64,000 nt of DNA, taken from assembly GCF_043641665.1 (NCBI RefSeq), contig NC_092196.1:15869692-15933691 (forward strand), in the 5' to 3' direction. Position 1 is the first letter of the stretch; the number at the start of each line of letters is the position of its first letter. This DNA comes from Enoplosus armatus. Lineage: Eukaryota > Chordata > Actinopteri > Centrarchiformes > Enoplosidae. The position numbers and the translations under genes were made by a program. Positions 14,671 to 26,800 of this stretch are shown here, one piece after another. A model generated the notes under the pieces. That model had not been told where the DNA came from. It searched no databases and was given only the letters and a program-made list of their open reading frames with translations.

Positions 14671-14756
14671 GGGGCGGCATGGTGGCGCAGTGGTTAGCAC
14701 TGTCGCACAGGAGGTAAAGCTGGTTAGAGCCGGTTGGGGGTTCCATCCCCGACCTT
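14671..14756 (+). repeat. tRNA-derived SINE-like module
   Basis: GGGGCGGCATGGTGGCGCAG begins a unit with an A-box match (TGGCGCAGTGG, 14683-14693) and a near-perfect B box (GGTTCCATCCC, 14739-14749), spaced about 46 nt apart as in tRNA-type polymerase III promoters. It does not fold as a usable tRNA, so it is a SINE or SINE-derived fragment. Confidence 0.6.
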
Positions 14757-15590
14757 TGAGTGGCCTACCTTTGAGCTGAACTTTGTTGTAATAGGTAGGT
14801 AGCGAGACTGCCAGCTGCGCTTTCGAACACCTGATAACCAACAACTGCTAAAGTCTGGGCAATTCATAATCCTCGCTCGTCCCGGACTCTGGCTGCTTAA
14901 AGTAGAGATAGTGAGTTTATTTAATTTGGGGAGATTTTTATGTAACTATGGTGCTAATCATTTAGCTGTTGAAACACTAGTATTCCTATTACCTTGTACT
15001 TTGATATAAAAATGATTTTCACAGCTCAAATAATAATAACTGTCATCAATAAAATATTAGCAGAAATGTCTTGAGTGCAGCCTTCAGCCTCCTCAAGGTT
15101 TAGAAATGAAATTAAGGTGTGACACAAAATTGCTCATCCAGAGTAGATTTGTTTTTGTCTCCCAGTTTAAGACCAGCCTCCTGATGATAGGTTACTCATC
15201 CATTGTCACTGTGATTGCACATCCAGTGTGATGACGGAGAATAAGCTCATTTCAATTTTGTCATGGGTAAAGCTGATTTTCTGCTGCTGGATCTCAACAA
15301 AACATCTATCAAAGTATCCACATAAATCATCGCTGACAGGGTATTCAAAAACAAATACACATTAAAATCATAAACGCAGAGTCACACTGGTTTCATTGGC
15401 TGTGCACTGACTCAAGATCAGCACCCACGTTTGGCACCAGATCATCAGTTATATCTTCTCCATCAGTGTCCAGAATTACATTGATTAATAGTGACGTTTC
15501 ATTCCATTTTATTTTCATAATTTGCAATTGCTTTCTGTGCAACAATTTAAACAATAAACAGCAGTGCACAAAACAAGGTGGACAGTAGGG

Positions 15591-15592
<2 letters not shown>

Positions 15593-15663
<71 letters not shown>
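15593..15663. repeat. (GT)~35 microsatellite
   Basis: 71 bp of pure GT. Long open frames on both strands here (poly Cys-Val, poly His-Thr) are artefacts of the repeat. Confidence 0.98.
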
Positions 15664-15666
<3 letters not shown>

Positions 15667-16339
15667 TTCTGTTTGTGTGTGGCTGCTGTCGACGCTGTGA
15701 TGAGAAACAACTTTCAGCTACATGACTCACATATTTGGATGAACACACAGAATCAGGATTTCATTGAACGCAGATGCACCACTGGGTTGGAGACAGACTT
15801 CCTGCTTCATGAAAACACACAAGACTTTGGCCAAGAATAATCAATGAGTGTGCTGCTCTGCCATTTCAGACATGAATCAAGTTGGGGGACTCGAAAATGT
15901 GCTGGTATCCTGCAGAGGAGGAAGTGGAACTTGTGGTGCTTAATTTCCTTTCTGTGTCCAATTTGGTTGTTTCCAGTAGATAACCAATAATATCCACCTG
16001 TACTCCTGCTGAGAAGATGCGGCTATTTTCAAGTGCAGCCCTGCGGTCGACCTGTTATATTGGATTGTGCCACTAAGACTGTGAGGTTGTTCAACAGACG
16101 GTTTTCCATGATGAGAACTGTTTGTCAGTCTCGGGTCTGTCTCTGAGGTGAAGGAAATATGAAACAATCCATCCCAGTCTCCCCTGATATGACTGTATGT
16201 TCATACTGGGAGATCCTGCAGCACACAAATGACCTCCGATGCCAATTTTCAGAGCCAATGTGAAAAGAGGTGTGCCATTTATGTAGCGTGGTGGAAACCA
16301 AAGGAGTGGAGGTCAGGGTTAGTAAATAGCCAGTAATAG

Positions 16340-16440
16340 CCAATAGCCATCGGTCAGTCTTTGACTTTGACAGACTTTGGTCCAGACTTAAATATCTCAC
16401 CAACCATTGGATGGACTGTCATACTAATGGTGCCAACACA
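16340..16440 (+). repeat. Partial copy of the 3290-3661 repeat family
   Basis: Carries the left-hand blocks only: GACTTTGGTCCAGACTTAAATATCTCACCAACCATTGGATGGA and then a degenerate ATGGTGCCAAC. Divergent, so the limits are approximate. Confidence 0.5.
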
Positions 16441-17068
16441 GAAAAAAATGTAACCAGGCAACTCAACTTTAGCTGCGATGTAACATGACGTCATTCACAT
16501 ACATACAAATGCAAATATCTGGTAGATTATTTCCTGCTCGAATGCCATATTTCTAGTGTTTACCTCCCGATCATCGTGACGAAAGATAAATAGTTGCCGA
16601 CCTGATAACTTTCCCTGCATTGTTTTAACACAGGGCTGTTTTCGGCCTGAATGGCCGCTTAGTCTTTTATTCTATAAATCAGATTTTCAGCACACGCTGG
16701 TTTTCAGCATGCTTCTTCAAGATTCACAGATTTAAAAGTAAAAATATTGCGTCTGAGTTGAGTGCTCGTTCTTTTTTTAATAATTCACCATTACGATAAT
16801 CTTTTCTTAAGCAAATGTTTCAGTCACCTTAACCTGAAACTTTCAGTCAACAACAACATGATTTTTTCTCCAAATGACTTACGAGCTTATGGTTAAACAA
16901 CTTGAATATTCAAATAACTCAAAGCTGCTAGAGTGGCCTCCATATGAGACACAACTGTTTACTGCAAAATGGTAATGACTTTTCAAACCAGCCATGTAAA
17001 AACAAACTGTAGTTGTTTGTTGTTCGTTCTACTGAACCGTGACTGCCCTGCCATAGGACTGGCTCAGG

Positions 17069-17073
17069 TGTGT

Positions 17074-17116
<43 letters not shown>
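17069..17116. repeat. (GT)~24 microsatellite
   Basis: GT run with a single A interruption near its start. Confidence 0.97.
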
Positions 17117-17117
<1 letters not shown>

Positions 17118-17879
17118 CCAGTTCAGTGAGGGCAGTGATACAGAACATTTGCACTTTTTACTCAACATTGTGTTTTACTTTTGTTTTGTTTCTCATCAGT
17201 ATGATTCTGCTGCTATTGGCTGCGTTTTCCTGAAGTAAATGTGAAGCAAATGTGGCATTATTGACTGAAAAGTCTCATTTCAACACGCAGCAGTGGAGCA
17301 ATTGCGTTATCACCATGACTGCAAGCTATATAAACTTTCACTCTTGAGTAATAAAGCTTCAAATTAATCAGGCAAATCATGTTGTTGTGTTTGCTATCAG
17401 TGGCCCAGGCTGCAATATTTCATCAACACGCAGCAAGCCAATACTTGCTACTTTCCAGGAAAGCACAGCTGCTGTTTGGAAACAGTTTCTTCACGTCCTG
17501 AATGAGGGATTGAATGAGGCTTTAGCAGAGTTCTCAACAATGTGACCTAAATTGAAGCTGTGGGACACAGAGGATTCTGGCTTCCTCATTCCCGCCTCAA
17601 TTGGTCACACATGATGAAAAGAAAAGAGTTGAAGCAATTCCTTTAACAGACAATCGGACTGAAGGTGCATCACTGTCCACGGTCCTGTTCTTCTTCACAG
17701 CGCTGAAATACACAAATCTGTGAAACTGAAAACTGCTAGCGATGTTTCTTTATCATACCATAAAGAATGTAGCATGTGTTAGTGGTTTTAACAGTTCCAC
17801 ATGATATATTATTGTTCTAAATATAATAATAGTTTATTAAAAAAGTTATAAGAAACGACTGCAAACACCACCTGTAGTC

Positions 17880-18175
17880 ATGGATGGAGTACCGAACGGG
17901 TCCACCAGGCGCAGGCAGGTCAGGGGGCCCCTGAACCAGAGCCTCTCCTTAAAGTCACTGTTAACATTTCTTGTTGGAAAGTAAGTGACACAAAACAATT
18001 ACAAAGAGAAGCCAATGACTACAAAAAGATGCAAAATGACTACAAAGAGATGTAATACAACCACAAAGAGACACAAAATGACAACAAATGCAACACTGCA
18101 AGTCTCCAATGAGGGGTGGGGGGGCCTGTGCCCATGGGCCCGTTGTCTCATAAACCGCACTGCCTGCAGTTGTTG
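17880..18175 (+). repeat. Fish repeat with internal ~20-22 bp minisatellite (ACTACAAAGAGATGCAAAATG)
   Basis: Opens with CAGGTCAGGGGGCCCCTGAA, then about 4.5 degenerate units of ACTACAAAGAGATGCAAAATG type (17998-18092), then GGGGCCTGTGCCCATGGGCC and GTTGTCTCATAAACCGCACTG. I recognise the combination as a dispersed teleost element. Confidence 0.55.
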
Positions 18176-18639
18176 GATTTCAACCAAATATCACACTGTT
18201 TTCTGCCACACACATTCCTTCAATGAATCCTCAGTATTAAAACTTGTGTCAGTAATATCACATTTTGGCCAGCTGTGATAATGTTCTGAACCAAAGTGGC
18301 TCAGTAACTAGGAAGCCTGTCAAAAGGTGAAATATATGCTTCCTATTTATGGAGCATCAATAATATGGATCTTGCTCCTTTGATTAACTCACTTCATTCG
18401 GATCTACTCTCACATGCTTGTTCCTGTCCCAACTTCAATCGATGACCCTCTCTGTTTGCTAAACAGTCACATGATCCTTTTTTAGCACCGACAACATGAT
18501 AATTTATTGCATTTCCATGCTAATTCCAGATTACGTGGTAAATTCCTTCACATGGTTAATCATGTTTTTCTACATTCAGACTTTTTCAACATTATACAAC
18601 CAGAAGTGGCCTCATAATTTACTTCTATTGCATCCTATT

Positions 18640-18862
18640 ACCCCCATACACGTCTCAGGAGAATTCATAACCATCACTGACATATTCAGATTTCTTGGCA
18701 CACACATCAGGAACATCGATATAGTCCACGAGGCTCAGCAAAGAAAAGAAATGAACAAAACAAAGCCTCCACCTTCAGTTTTACGCAGCCATCGTTGAGA
18801 GCATACTCACCTCGTTTGATACGGCAGCGCGCAAAAAACTGCAGCACATAGAAAAGCTGTTT
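18640..18862 (+). pseudogene. Decayed L2/CR1 reverse-transcriptase fragment
   Basis: One frame reads ITITDIFRFLGTHI followed by EAQQRKEMNK. A shift to the next frame at about 18779 then reads FYAAIVESILTSF and AARKKLQHIEK. These line up in order with [34 protein letters not shown] and [10 protein letters not shown] in the C-terminal part of the intact element at 59704-62703. The fragment is frameshifted and internally deleted: a relic. Confidence 0.75.
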
Positions 18863-20029
18863 GGAAACAGCAAAATTTGATAAAACATCCTCAATTGCGC
18901 AAAACAAATTATTTTTTGCGACATTTCGAATGTTTCTTAAAATTCGCTTGTGTTGAATGGAAACACGACTATTGTGTCTAATGTGATGTTGGTTTGTTAC
19001 TAATTGATTGATCCATATCACTGATCACTTAACTTAATTCAAAGCTTTAAGCTTTCTAAGCACATAATTCTTTTAGAATCTCAAGTTTTTGAACTTTGTA
19101 GTCGACTGATGAACTACACGTCTTTGTAACAGAGAGGAAATAAAACAGGACAATTACTGTGACAAGTTCTCCTCATCAAAAGACTTGAGACGTGTTATTC
19201 CCTTGACTTTCAGACTGAGCTCACTTCATAATGATCCAGTTCTTCTGTGTGAATGTGGACCGCTCTTCTCTCTTGTAGCTGAAACAACAGAGCTACAAAT
19301 CTCACGAGGACTGGTGAGCTGCTGCCTGGACAGTGATTGTCAGTAACAGTTAATGTGATAGATGGATGTAGCCTTAACAGGAGCAAGAGAGGCTGGTTGT
19401 AGTTGAGAGAGAATTCTCTTCCAGCAATCACTATCATGGTTTTTACCAAAGCTGGATAATTTTGCACAGAAAATCTGAAGCCATATTTTGAAAATTGCCC
19501 CGCAGTTATGGAAGTGTAAAGGTGAATTAGTCAACACATTAAACTTTTCAGCCGTCTTATTAGACATCAACGTTCTGGTCTCCAGCAGCGTGCCATCAAG
19601 TCTGTTGGTGCAAACGGACAATAGACCTGCATTGATCATTTATCCAGCCAGACAAACTCGGGGCCTCTCTCAGCCGAGGTCAAAGCTTTTGCTTCATTAT
19701 TCATTTTCTGTTTTTATTAATTCACATTCAAATCACATTTCCTGTTGAGAAAAACAGCCAATCGTTCAACATGAACAGCAACAAAATGCAGCAAATACTT
19801 GCTGACAGTTGATTTTAACAGTGGAAGGATTTAAAGGAAAACCAGCAGGAAAACTGCTCAGGTTTATGACTACTGATACAAAGACTAAGGATGTCTTTTG
19901 GATGTTACCATAGCAACAAAGTGATCAAATATATTAGTGTTGTCCTCGAATCTTTAATTCATGGTTTAACTTCAACTTACTTATTAAGGCCTTCTATAGA
20001 TTTAATAGTTCTAAAGCATTCCTCAACTA

Positions 20030-20215
20030 TGTTACCATGTTCACCATCCTAGTTTAGTGTGTTAGCATGCTAACATTTGCTAATTAGCCCTAAACTGAAA
20101 CCTGAGCTTTGGGTGATGTCATTAGTTTTGCAGGTTTTTTGGTCACAAAGCAAAGTACTGGACACATTTTGACCTCATGAAGATGCTGTGAAACATTAAG
20201 GGATCAACAAGGTTA
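20030..20215 (-). repeat. Inverted copy of the 3290-3661 repeat family (right-hand half)
   Basis: Shows, in reverse orientation, GTTAGCATGCTAACATTTGC, TGATGTCATTAGTTTTGCAGG and AAGGGATCAACAAGGTT, which correspond to the GCAAAACTCATGACATTCCC and TTTGGTGATC blocks of the copy at 39800-40195. Confidence 0.6.
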
Positions 20216-21809
20216 AACAGTTCACTCTGTTGGCGGTTGGCTAAAACTTGATATTTCAGATGCAAAGTTTTTATCCAACAGCAAAGGTATTTTGTTTAAG
20301 TTATACAGGTTGATTTAAGCATTAATATTCATGGTATCATATATATGGCCGAGTAGCTGAACAAAGTAGCTGAAAAAAGAAATAAGAATTGATTATGAAT
20401 ATGATTAAGGTATTCTGATGCATCACATCACAGCAGAGCACTCATATGAATATGAAATCAAACCGCTCTTGATAAGCTGTACGTACAATAAACCGTAAGG
20501 ACAGAGTGAGCCTCCGGTTCCTGCCCCACCTGCTGCATAAAACAACTAAATAAAAGCACAGGAAATTCTATCACAGAGCAAGTTTGTTATTCATCGTGTC
20601 TCGAGTGCAGCTGAGATCATTTTCACCAGGAGATAAGATACTTCTATTAGCCAACTCCCGCTCCACATCACTGTCACAGTGGCAGGAATCATTTGTGTTC
20701 CCACTGCAAGTTAGAAACACTGATTATCTGACGAGGATGAAGTGTTGGGATTACGCCGCCTCAACTCGTAAAAACAAACCTCTTCCTGTGGTGTCCAATG
20801 GTGGCTGAGACACCTTTTTTTATTTGACCTTCATCTAAAGAAGCTTTTTTATGAGACCAAAATCTCTTTGTCTGGGCAAATTTGCAACACAATTACGTTA
20901 CATAACCAACACAAACAACACAACCAAAGGGGACAGTGATGAAAAGAAAAAAGGCGTAAAAGCCAAACATCATAGGACATCCTGAAACATAATCACATGT
21001 TACTTAATGCAAATATATGAGGCACTTGGGTGTGCTGTTTACAGGATGTTTCACGGCTGCATGTGAGCGCCTCAGTTTATCTGGAAGGTAAACTGACGGC
21101 AGACAGAGACAAGGACAGCGCGACCTGTACAGGCATTGTGGTGATGAAAGATCATTTCATTTTGGCTGCCTTGACAATGGTGATTTTTCACTATTAGGTT
21201 CCATTAGGTTTAGTTTAAGGCTTGATCAAGGAAATTATCTGACATCATTTTCTATCACAGCATGTGAGAAGTGGTGGTGAGGTGGTTACACAACAGTCCT
21301 AAAAGCTGTTGTTACAGAAGCTGTGGGAGAACTAAGACAGTCACATAAATGGTGGGCAGTCTTTTATAATACCATCATATAATGCTATACTACTAATATA
21401 GTAATATGAGAGAAAATTAAAAAATATATTTAGAAAGAATTTGAGTATTATTTTAAAAGCATTACAACTATTAATATCCATTTTAGACTAAACAAGACTC
21501 AGAAAAATACATTTGTTTTGGATGAAAATCTATTCATCACTGTTCAGAAGGTCGCCCACTCTTATTGATTGAATGAGCTCGTGTTGATACAATACATCAA
21601 ATAAAAGCACGATAGGGAAGGGTTGACCTTCCTGGTCTTTCCTGTATCATATCGTTACCACTAACATGAGCATGTGATGCATCTGCACACATAAATATAC
21701 ATACAGGATTGGCTCAGCAAGGAGGAACTAGTAGCGATGGCTGATTCCAAAGGAAATGTGCTTGTTTGCTTTATTTCTGGTGCCGGAGCTGGAGAGCCAT
21801 CAGCCTAGC

Positions 21810-22120
21810 TTATGCTGCGTTCACGTCTCATGGGATGGATGGTAGAGATGGGAAAGATTCCCATGTTAACGAGCTGCAAGCATTTACGTCATCTAACAAC
21901 TCAAGATGGTTGTATGATTAGAGAGTTGGTCGTGTGAGAGTTAAAATACTGTGCAGTATAACACCATTTACGACAAACTTTGGCTGATGTAAGAGAGGTA
22001 CTAACGTGTGTCAAGGCAGATATATCGGAGCTGTCAGAACAGTCGGGCTTTCCCACTCAGAATTACAACTTTTACATATTTACAAGTTGGAAATTCATAA
22101 TTACAATTACTCTTACATGA
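21810..22120. repeat. Possible dispersed repeat (TGCTGCGTTCACGTCTCATGGG)
   Basis: GCTGCGTTCACGTC and, 250 bp on, GAATTACAACTTTTACATAT and TACAAGTTGGAAATTCATAA resemble a fish element built on repeated 'gcgttcacgt / aactcggaaatt' words. Weak and decayed; the limits are guesses. Confidence 0.3.
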
Positions 22121-23051
22121 CATGAAAGACTGAAAGAAGGGGGGAAACAGATCAGAAATACACCTACTGACACCTCTAAGACTAATTAATACATGGTATA
22201 TTGTCTGTTTATCACGTAGACAAACAGAAATATGGAAACAACTATTTGTGGTTTTAGAGGGAGTACGTGCTGTAACTATTTCTTGACAAACAATAGTTTA
22301 TTCGACCACCCAGCACTTCTGTGCAGCTTCTCCACTGGTTGCCTGGCAACCTCATTGTGATGCCAAGACTCCGGCTGGCTGTTGTTCACCAAATGATCAC
22401 GGCATATAAACACCCCTCAAACCACAAACATTATAATGATAGAATATAAAACGTTTTCCTTTTACTATGTGGGGTTTTGGGTAGATGAGTTTTTCTGCAG
22501 CACTTGACGCACTGAAACACTTCCAGGTGTGCAGTGCATGCAACCAAGCATGACACAGGCAATAATACAGCATGTTTGACTCAGTCTTTAGCCATGGTCA
22601 GCCATTGCCACAGGTGGAATAAGGAGGAGAGGTGATGCAGACTTTTTAATGTTTGATACATTAGCATCTTCACAATCAGAAATAAGACATTCATGTAATT
22701 ATGTGCTATACAGCTTCTAATATGCAGCTGTCCAGATAGTAAACACCTAATGCCTGGTATTTCCTCTTCTCCCCCTCCTACCATCTCAGCAGCTTTGACT
22801 AAGCTCAGCAAAACTACAATGATGCCCTTGGGAAAAGAGGTGCAGAGCAACAAGCACAAAACCAGAGAGTTGTTTTTCAAGCAACGTGTTTTCTGTTTGC
22901 AGGAGCTTTGCTCTCTCTGTCCTCTTTTATTTCACAAAACCAAAGGACCATGACAAGAGATGTTCATTCATTTAACAGCAATTCTGAAACCAAGTCAGAA
23001 CAATAAAATTGGCAACAAAGAGACTGCTCATCCTGCATAGGGAGGCGAGTC

Positions 23052-23102
23052 TTGTCACAAAGGAAAGGTTTTCCTTTCCTTTGTGACAAAGGAAAGGTTT
23101 TC
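23052..23102. repeat. Perfect 17-bp hairpin with an overlapping direct duplication
   Basis: 23052-23068 and 23073-23089 are exact inverted copies around TTTT. CAAAGGAAAGGTTTTC occurs at 23058 and again at 23087. Confidence 0.9.
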
Positions 23103-23489
23103 AAAATGGTGGCTCTCCTGCACCCGAAAAGAAATGAAAGAAGAGGATGGCAGTAAAAGACTATTTTCATGAAATAAAGTACATACAGCAAAAGATGAAG
23201 CCACCATATGGTGAGGCAGTGCAGGAGGACGGGGACAGATATAGAGAGTTAATGGGACTCAGGTGCTGCTCGTTGTCTCATCAGGCCGCCCCTCACCTCT
23301 CTCCGCCTCCTGACCAACAACCCGACTCGGCCCTGCTTGCACATTCATCTTTTAGTGGACTTTTTTCTTTTCTTGTTTTCATGCCTTTCACGTTGATGTG
23401 TTTGAATATTGTGTCTTTAATTTGCTTCAAAGCTGTAAAATATAGCAAGAAACGAATGTGAAGGCTCTTTCTCTTGTTGTTTTGCACAG

Positions 23490-23850
23490 CGTTGCTAAAG
23501 AGACCACGAGATTCAGAATCGCATACTGACGCATATTGAATATGTAGTGCATTCCATCTGTATAGTATGTGGATTTTGTATACGCCAGAAATGCAGCGAG
23601 ATGATGTGTATTCGATCAGCAAGAATTTCGGAGTATGTGGCGTGAGCCTACTGGACACTCAACCGTCCCAAAATTCATTGCATCTCTCAGACCGGTAATC
23701 AGTCCAGTGATCAATCCAGTCATGTGCTGCTTGAGTATACTAAAGTGTGAACAGTCTGCTGGTAATGACAATCCTTTATTAAGTAGGCAGTACGTTAGTA
23801 TGCGATGCAGAGTTAACACTGTGCATATCCACAATATTTTCTTGAATACT
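23490..23850. repeat. Possible dispersed repeat rich in AGTATG/CATACT words
   Basis: Words such as GCATACTGACGCATATTG, ATAGTATGTGG, GAGTATGTGG, GAGTATACT and TAGTATGCG recur over 360 bp, as in a known fish non-autonomous element. Similarity by impression only. Confidence 0.35.
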
Positions 23851-26800
23851 GGTAGACTATTTTCCCTGAAGACACTGGATTTATTTTCATTTTACATTGT
23901 AGAGAAAGATACACATGAAACTGTTAAAATGAGTCAAAGAATGAGCTGGATTATAACATTTTATCAGTGCTGTTTGTTTTGATATCTTATTGTATGTCAA
24001 CACTGATACTGAAAGCATCTTGAAATTCAAAAGTCCTCCAAGTTAACCCAAGATCTTTGCAAATGATATGAATATTTAAAATCACAGCTTGAATCGACCA
24101 AAAGTCTAAAACGGTAACATATAATTCAATCCTCTTGCATGACAATCAGGACATGTTTTTCCTCAACATTCATCAACCTCCCGCTGCTCTCCACTCTGAG
24201 GGGGACTCTAAGACGCCTTGCCAAAAGTGTTGTGTTCATCTCCCGCTGGTAGAATGACAACTCCCCCAATAGGTGAAGTTTTGCACCTTCCAGGAAAGAG
24301 ACAAGTCAACCATAACAACCAGTAGAGCACTGTGGGAGCACGCAGACAGCTCACCCACTCTGCCTCCCATTCTGCTTGAGAAAAACAAAACCCAACACAG
24401 CGCCCCTGGTTGTACAACCGGCTCTCTATACAGTGCTGACATGAACCCAAGGGGCACCCGCTGTACAACCATGTCAACTTCTGCCTTCAGCATCTTTAGA
24501 AAGATTAATGAGCGAGCGTACTCCAAAAGACCAAAAGACTCCCCTGCTTCCTCTCTCGCTTTCTAAGTAATCCAGGAGGGGTTCCAGTCATTACCTGAGC
24601 TGCTAAGTGGGTGAATTTTACTTCAAAGTCTTGGATTTAATAAACATTCTTCATTTATATAATTACAGCCTAGCAGATTTCCATAAGATGCAAATAGTGG
24701 CAACACACATGTAATTTGGCCCCAACAACATTTTTCAAGATTAAATGAGAAAATATTTGCTGGCTGAGAGAAAATACGTATTTGTAAGTAAATAAAAAGT
24801 GTTTTTCTAATTCATAGTAAATTGAACTGGGTTTTTTTAGACACTAACATTTTGCCTGAGTTGGAATGATGATTCTGTAAGCTCCTCCATCCAATATGTA
24901 AACAGTTACATGAAGTAAGATGTCATACAATTAGCCCTTGCACCATCTGTCTTCTGCCCAGTCTTCATTCCCAGTTGTATTTCCTAATTTTTCTATCCAC
25001 CAGCAGGCAGATCGGCCCCACGGCTCCCACGAGACATCTCCCCAACTGTCCCATGACAAGTCAATTAAATGGAAAACAAAACAAAAAACCAATTAAAACT
25101 TCCACACAGAGCATTTAAATTGAGAAATATTGCGTGCAGTGATGAAACAGTGATGACTCGCCGTCAGGCTTGTCTATGTTATCCTTGCTTTGTTCACTTA
25201 GAACCAGCACAAAGACGATTTGTTTCTTATATGGTTAAGTAAGAAAAATGCCCACAACCAGTAAACAAAGAAGAACCGCAGAGATGTAAAATAAAGATGA
25301 AATTGCTATCGTTGTCAACTCTAGTCAACTTTATTTGTATAGCCCAAAATCACAAACAATGTCTCAGCGGAGCCACAACACTGCAGCGTCACATTAGCTT
25401 CAGGGTTTAAAGACACTGACCTATGTTGAGTCTGACTGGGGACTTTGGTTGCATGACCTTCCTTCTCTCGCTCCCCTCATTTCCCATCACCTCTCTACTA
25501 TCCACTATCAAAATGAAGGCCTCACAAGTCACGACATCAATGGGTTTTTGACCCAGCCCAAGCTGTCCAGGAACAGAAGGAAAAACTGCTCCAGCACATT
25601 GTATGAATAATCATTCCAATTATTACCGTTACCGTATGTGTAATGTATTTTACCACTGAATACATACAATGGCTGTGGTGGCACCGCACAGCTCTGTAGG
25701 GTTTCAGGTTTGATTCTGAAGATCAATGTTAAACTTTATATAAGGGATCGCCTGATGTTTCACTTCAAAATAATAATAATATATAAGATATATTTAAGTA
25801 CAGTCTTTGGATCAGTTTCCACTGTTTGTTACTTCCTTTATGGTGACATGGGGGCATGGTGGTGCAAAGGGCGGTCCATATGAACCATAAGTTGCTCCTG
25901 ATGGAGGCCAGAATCTTGCATGGCAGCTCGGTTGACATTGAGGTGTGAATGGGTGAATGAGACCAAACTGTAAAGCACTTTGGGAACCATTAAGGTTGAA
26001 AAGTGCTCATTTCTTATGTCAGACACCTTTTTGTCTGAAACTGATACATATGTAGAACAAATTGGTTCAATATAGTTGAGTTGAGTTGGACTGAGATGAG
26101 ATGAGAGAGATTTTCATTACATATTAAAGTCTCACTGACATCTCAAAATGAAGACCATGATAACAAAATAACTCATCACGATGAAATTATTGCATTACAT
26201 ATAATCCCTTTTTGAGTAAAACATAACAGGCAGGTAGTTTGGGTCAAAGTATTTACATGCAGGGCTGAAATCCAACAGAGAGGGAGGTGGAAGTTATAAT
26301 CAGGAGTCACTTCACTCATTTAGGAGTCACTTCACTTCTTTGCAGTGGATCCACCGACATCATCCATGAGCCAGTGACCAGTTTGTTCTGAGATGATGAT
26401 GAGATTATAAAAAAAATGAGACCCTCATAGCAATATAAAGTTGCATTATCCAAAATGCTTGACATGCCAAGAACTTCTAGATACGTTTTTCTAGATTAGT
26501 TTAAAAGCTAGAAGCTTCACTGTCTTCCTCTCTGTCCACAAACTGCAAAAAGGTTGTAAATGCTGTAAAGTGATCGGTATCTTGACAAAACATGTCATCT
26601 GGGTTAGAAAGGGATACTGTCTTCACACAAAAAAGGGGGTGAAGCAAAAGAGGGATACAATCAAATTCGCACCCACTCATCAGCTGATTCATCGGAAACA
26701 TGATATTAAGATCTAACCATTATGGACGCTTGAAGTGTTTACAAAGACTGATAAGTGGTCTTTCTGCTCTTCAAAGGATAGCTGACGATGATAGTGAAGC

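Larger units (their letters stand above)
13886..17879. other. Intergenic, repeats only
   Basis: Apart from the SINE-like module, two GT microsatellites and the partial repeat listed separately, no coding or RNA gene is seen. Confidence 0.5.
18863..23051. other. Intergenic, no gene seen
   Basis: AT-rich, with decayed repeats at 20030-20215 and about 21810-22120. No protein family recognised in any frame. Confidence 0.5.

Noticed and set aside
14671..14756. A functional tRNA gene
   Set aside because: A and B boxes are present, but no cloverleaf with paired acceptor arm can be drawn; it fits a dispersed SINE-like unit.
15515..15840. Long open frames of alternating Cys-Val and His-Thr on both strands
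   Set aside because: They are translations of the GT microsatellite at 15593-15663.
17998..18092. CRISPR-like array
   Set aside because: The 20-22 bp units are degenerate and contiguous without spacers, inside a fish dispersed repeat in a vertebrate genome.
24208..24566. Three overlapping 89-97 codon open frames
   Set aside because: Neither strand gives a known protein or a splice-consistent chain.
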